This document shows positions 52,936 through 54,902 of a stretch of 54,902 nucleotides of DNA, piece by piece. The DNA is from Paulinella micropora (lineage: Eukaryota; Cercozoa; Imbricatea; Euglyphida): positions 450,268-505,169 of the forward strand of contig BJOX01000281.1 in the NCBI GenBank assembly GCA_009731375.1. The letters run 5' to 3'. Every line of letters begins with the position of its first letter. The first letter of the stretch is position 1. The notes under the pieces were generated by a model, which was not told the origin of the DNA, did no database searches, and was given only the letters and a program-made list of their open reading frames with translations. The translations under genes were made by a program, and so were the position numbers.

Positions 52936-53685
52936 TGTATTAAGACCGGAGGTCTAGCCTTACGAGCTCAAATGAAAAGTAACAAAAGGAATTTAATAAA
53001 CGATATTGAACACAACAGGTTCAAAGCTAACAGCCACTTCTTAAGTAGAAAGGGTTGTCAGAACTGAACCCAAACAACAAGCCAAAGGGAAAACACCGGT
53101 CAAGCCGGATGTCCCTTTGACCGGTTCATCTGACACGTTGCGTTACGTCCGTAACCTGCACAAATGCCAAAACATATCACCAAAACACAACCCATAAGTG
53201 CAATTTCCCTTATTTAGCCTTAAATATCCCAGTCACGGGGAAAAAGGCCACATTTCACGGAATTTCCGTGATTTTTATCCAAACTTCAAACGGATACTAC
53301 AGGTGCTGTAGAAGGATCGGGTCAACGCTATCATACTAATGTGGGAGATTATTCCATATTAATGCTACACATTCGTGTAATCTGCATTTTAATAATCATC
53401 TCCACGCCGGTAAACGGTTAAGTGTAAAATCTAGGTTTTNNNNNNNNNNTTAAATGTAAAATCTAGGTTTTTAAGGTCCTATGGGATTTAAGCTTCCTAT
53501 CTTACTATGATCCTCCCATATTCCTTATCCTAATACATCACTAAAACCGGATATATTTATCAGAACCGGAAATGTAATAAGAATTCATCTTATAATACAT
53601 TTAATAACAAGAACTTACTTCCCAGAGTAAATTCTCGTAAAGCCCCCATAGCGTAAAAACCATGTAGTATACCGTGGGTGTTACA
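52936..53685 (-). repeat. 5' LTR of element A
   Basis: On the minus strand it starts TGTAACACCCACGG and ends CTTAATACA (TG...CA). About 750 bases, very similar along its length to 53784-54476. It contains a 10-base gap (53440-53449) bordered by a near-duplicate 20-base stretch, probably an assembly error. Confidence 0.85.
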
Positions 53686-53783
53686 CCCTTGTGGTTGTAT
53701 CCAACTTGTGACTAACAGTAGGAATATTAAATATTATTAAATTATTATTGCAGTCACTGGCCACATGACTATTTCAATTAACA
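53686..53783. other. spacer between two LTRs
   Basis: 98 bases, AT-rich, no feature seen. Presumably the original flank shared by the two insertions. Confidence 0.5.
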
Positions 53784-54476
53784 TGTATTATGACCGGAGG
53801 TCTACCCTTACGAGCTCAAAGGAATAAAAAGGAATTTAATAAAAACTGAACACAACAGGTTCAAGGCTAGTTTCCAATTCAAGAGTAGAAAGGGAAGCCA
53901 GATATGAACCCAAACAACAAGCCAAAGGGAAAACACCGGTCAAACCGGAGTGTCCCTATGACCGGGTCATCTGACACGATGCGTTACGTCCGTAACCTGC
54001 ACAAATGCCAAAACATACCCTAAACAACAACCCATAAGTGCATTTTCCCTTATTTAGCCATAAATTCCCAGTCACGGGAAAAAGGCTAAATTTCACGGAA
54101 ATTCCGTGACTTTTTCCAAAACTTCAAACGGTTACTACATGTGCTGTAGAAGGATCGGGTCAACGCTATTAATGTGGGAGGTTAATCAATATGGATGCTA
54201 CACAATACTGTAATCTGCATCCCAAAAACCTTCTCTACGCCAGTAAACGGTCAAGTGTAAAATCTAGATTTTAAGGTCCTATGGGATCCAAGCTTCCTAG
54301 CTTTTCTCCCATATTCCTTATCCTAATACAACATTAAAACCGGATAAATAAATCAGAACCGGAAATGTAATAAGAATTCATCTTAAATACATTTAATAAC
54401 AAGAATTACTTCCAAGAGTAAATTCCCGTAAAGCCCTAATAGCGTAAAAACGATGTAGTATACCGTGGGTGTTACA
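53784..54476 (-). repeat. 3' LTR of element B
   Basis: 693 bases, TGTAACACCC start and ATAATACA end on the minus strand, same family as LTR A. A polypurine tract lies just upstream on the same strand, which marks it as a 3' LTR rather than a second 5' LTR. Confidence 0.8.
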
Positions 54477-54500
54477 TGGCACCCCTTTCCCCTCCTTTGA
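54477..54500 (-). promoter_or_regulatory. polypurine tract of element B
   Basis: Minus strand AAAGGAGGGGAAAGGGG, then TGCCA up to the LTR; the expected plus-strand DNA primer. Confidence 0.7.
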
Positions 54501-54902
54501 GATCGCTCGGATCTCAATTCCGGAGTAATACCAACGGAGACTACATCTCGTATAATCTCGTCAGTACCGGCTTTTTGGGGAATCCCAGCTGACTGTCCAC
54601 CACCCCAAGAGCTTCCTAGCTCGATCCCTGATCAAATCTTATCAAGAGCCATCCAACGGATTATAGGCTTGTGCTTCATGTGGGCTAAGTTCCGAGACTT
54701 ATTGTTGCCCGAAGATCGTGAATCTGACACTCGACCAGCTCACGTCTTCAACCCTAGTACGCGCGCGATTTCCCCGAAGTCACAGTCCCATAGTCTGACC
54801 GACCACCAACCAGACCCTGTCTAATCCGTCAAATGTGAATGGTGCCTTGGCCCTGAAGTCCGAATTGACCGGACCCCAAAGTCCAGCCCTTAAAACGACG
54901 AT
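54501..54902 (-). mobile_element. 3' internal end of element B
   Basis: No long ORF on the minus strand; probably the untranslated region after integrase. The element continues past the right edge. Confidence 0.6.

Larger units (their letters stand above)
48841..53685 (-). mobile_element. LTR retrotransposon A, 3' truncated
   Basis: 5' LTR (52936-53685), primer site, leader (52691-52915, nothing else seen), gag and protease; everything after protease is missing. The 3' LTR is absent. Confidence 0.8.

Overview
The window is eukaryotic nuclear DNA. It has GT-AG introns, TTAGGG telomere-type repeats, LTR retrotransposons, a Tc1-type remnant and a Polinton-like remnant. More than half of it is microsatellite (GATA/CTAT, CATA/TATG, TAC/TAG, GAT/AAT, GA, GT). 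I cannot name the species. TTAGGG repeats plus one leucine-rich repeat per exon would suit an invertebrate, another holozoan or a brown alga, among others.

Layout. 1-3,735: 5' part of an LTR retrotransposon on the minus strand (gag, leader, probable primer site and LTR). 3,930-4,551: TA/GA repeat and two fold-back elements. 4,667-35,138: one very long minus-strand gene that no long ORF reveals. By joining short conserved islands at GT and AG boundaries I assemble 21 small exons, from an ATG at 35,138 to a TGA at 4,667. They encode an amino acid/auxin permease-type (AAAP, SLC32/36/38-like) transporter of about 500 residues. Exon order follows the family's transmembrane order throughout, and phases agree at nearly every junction. 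The introns are almost pure microsatellite, interrupted by transposon copies. Most exons are accompanied by tandem partial copies of themselves (2 to about 10), each embedded in microsatellite. One such array fuses the start of exon 16 to interstitial telomeric repeats.

35,140-37,370: GA, TTTC, GT and TA repeats with assembly gaps. 36,802-38,313: 3' part of a plus-strand leucine-rich-repeat gene. 38,608-40,490: a short LTR-terminus match, orphan modules and a copy of an interspersed repeat (called R600 here). 40,558-45,220: AT-rich, compact, decayed Polinton-like element with zinc-finger protein, small basic protein, family-B DNA polymerase continuing into a Pif1-like helicase, and an integrase stump cut by a CATA microsatellite. 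45,221-48,840: microsatellite, a 770-base unique stretch and another R600 copy. 48,841-53,685: LTR retrotransposon A (minus strand) with LTR, leader, gag and a protease domain in the same frame after one TAG. 53,784-54,902: LTR and 3' internal end of a second, related element B that continues beyond the window.

The main discovery candidates are the exon-fragment arrays inside the transporter gene and the polymerase-helicase arrangement in the Polinton-like remnant. Everything was read by eye. Exon joins, family calls and repeat boundaries are inferences to be tested with transcripts and profile searches.
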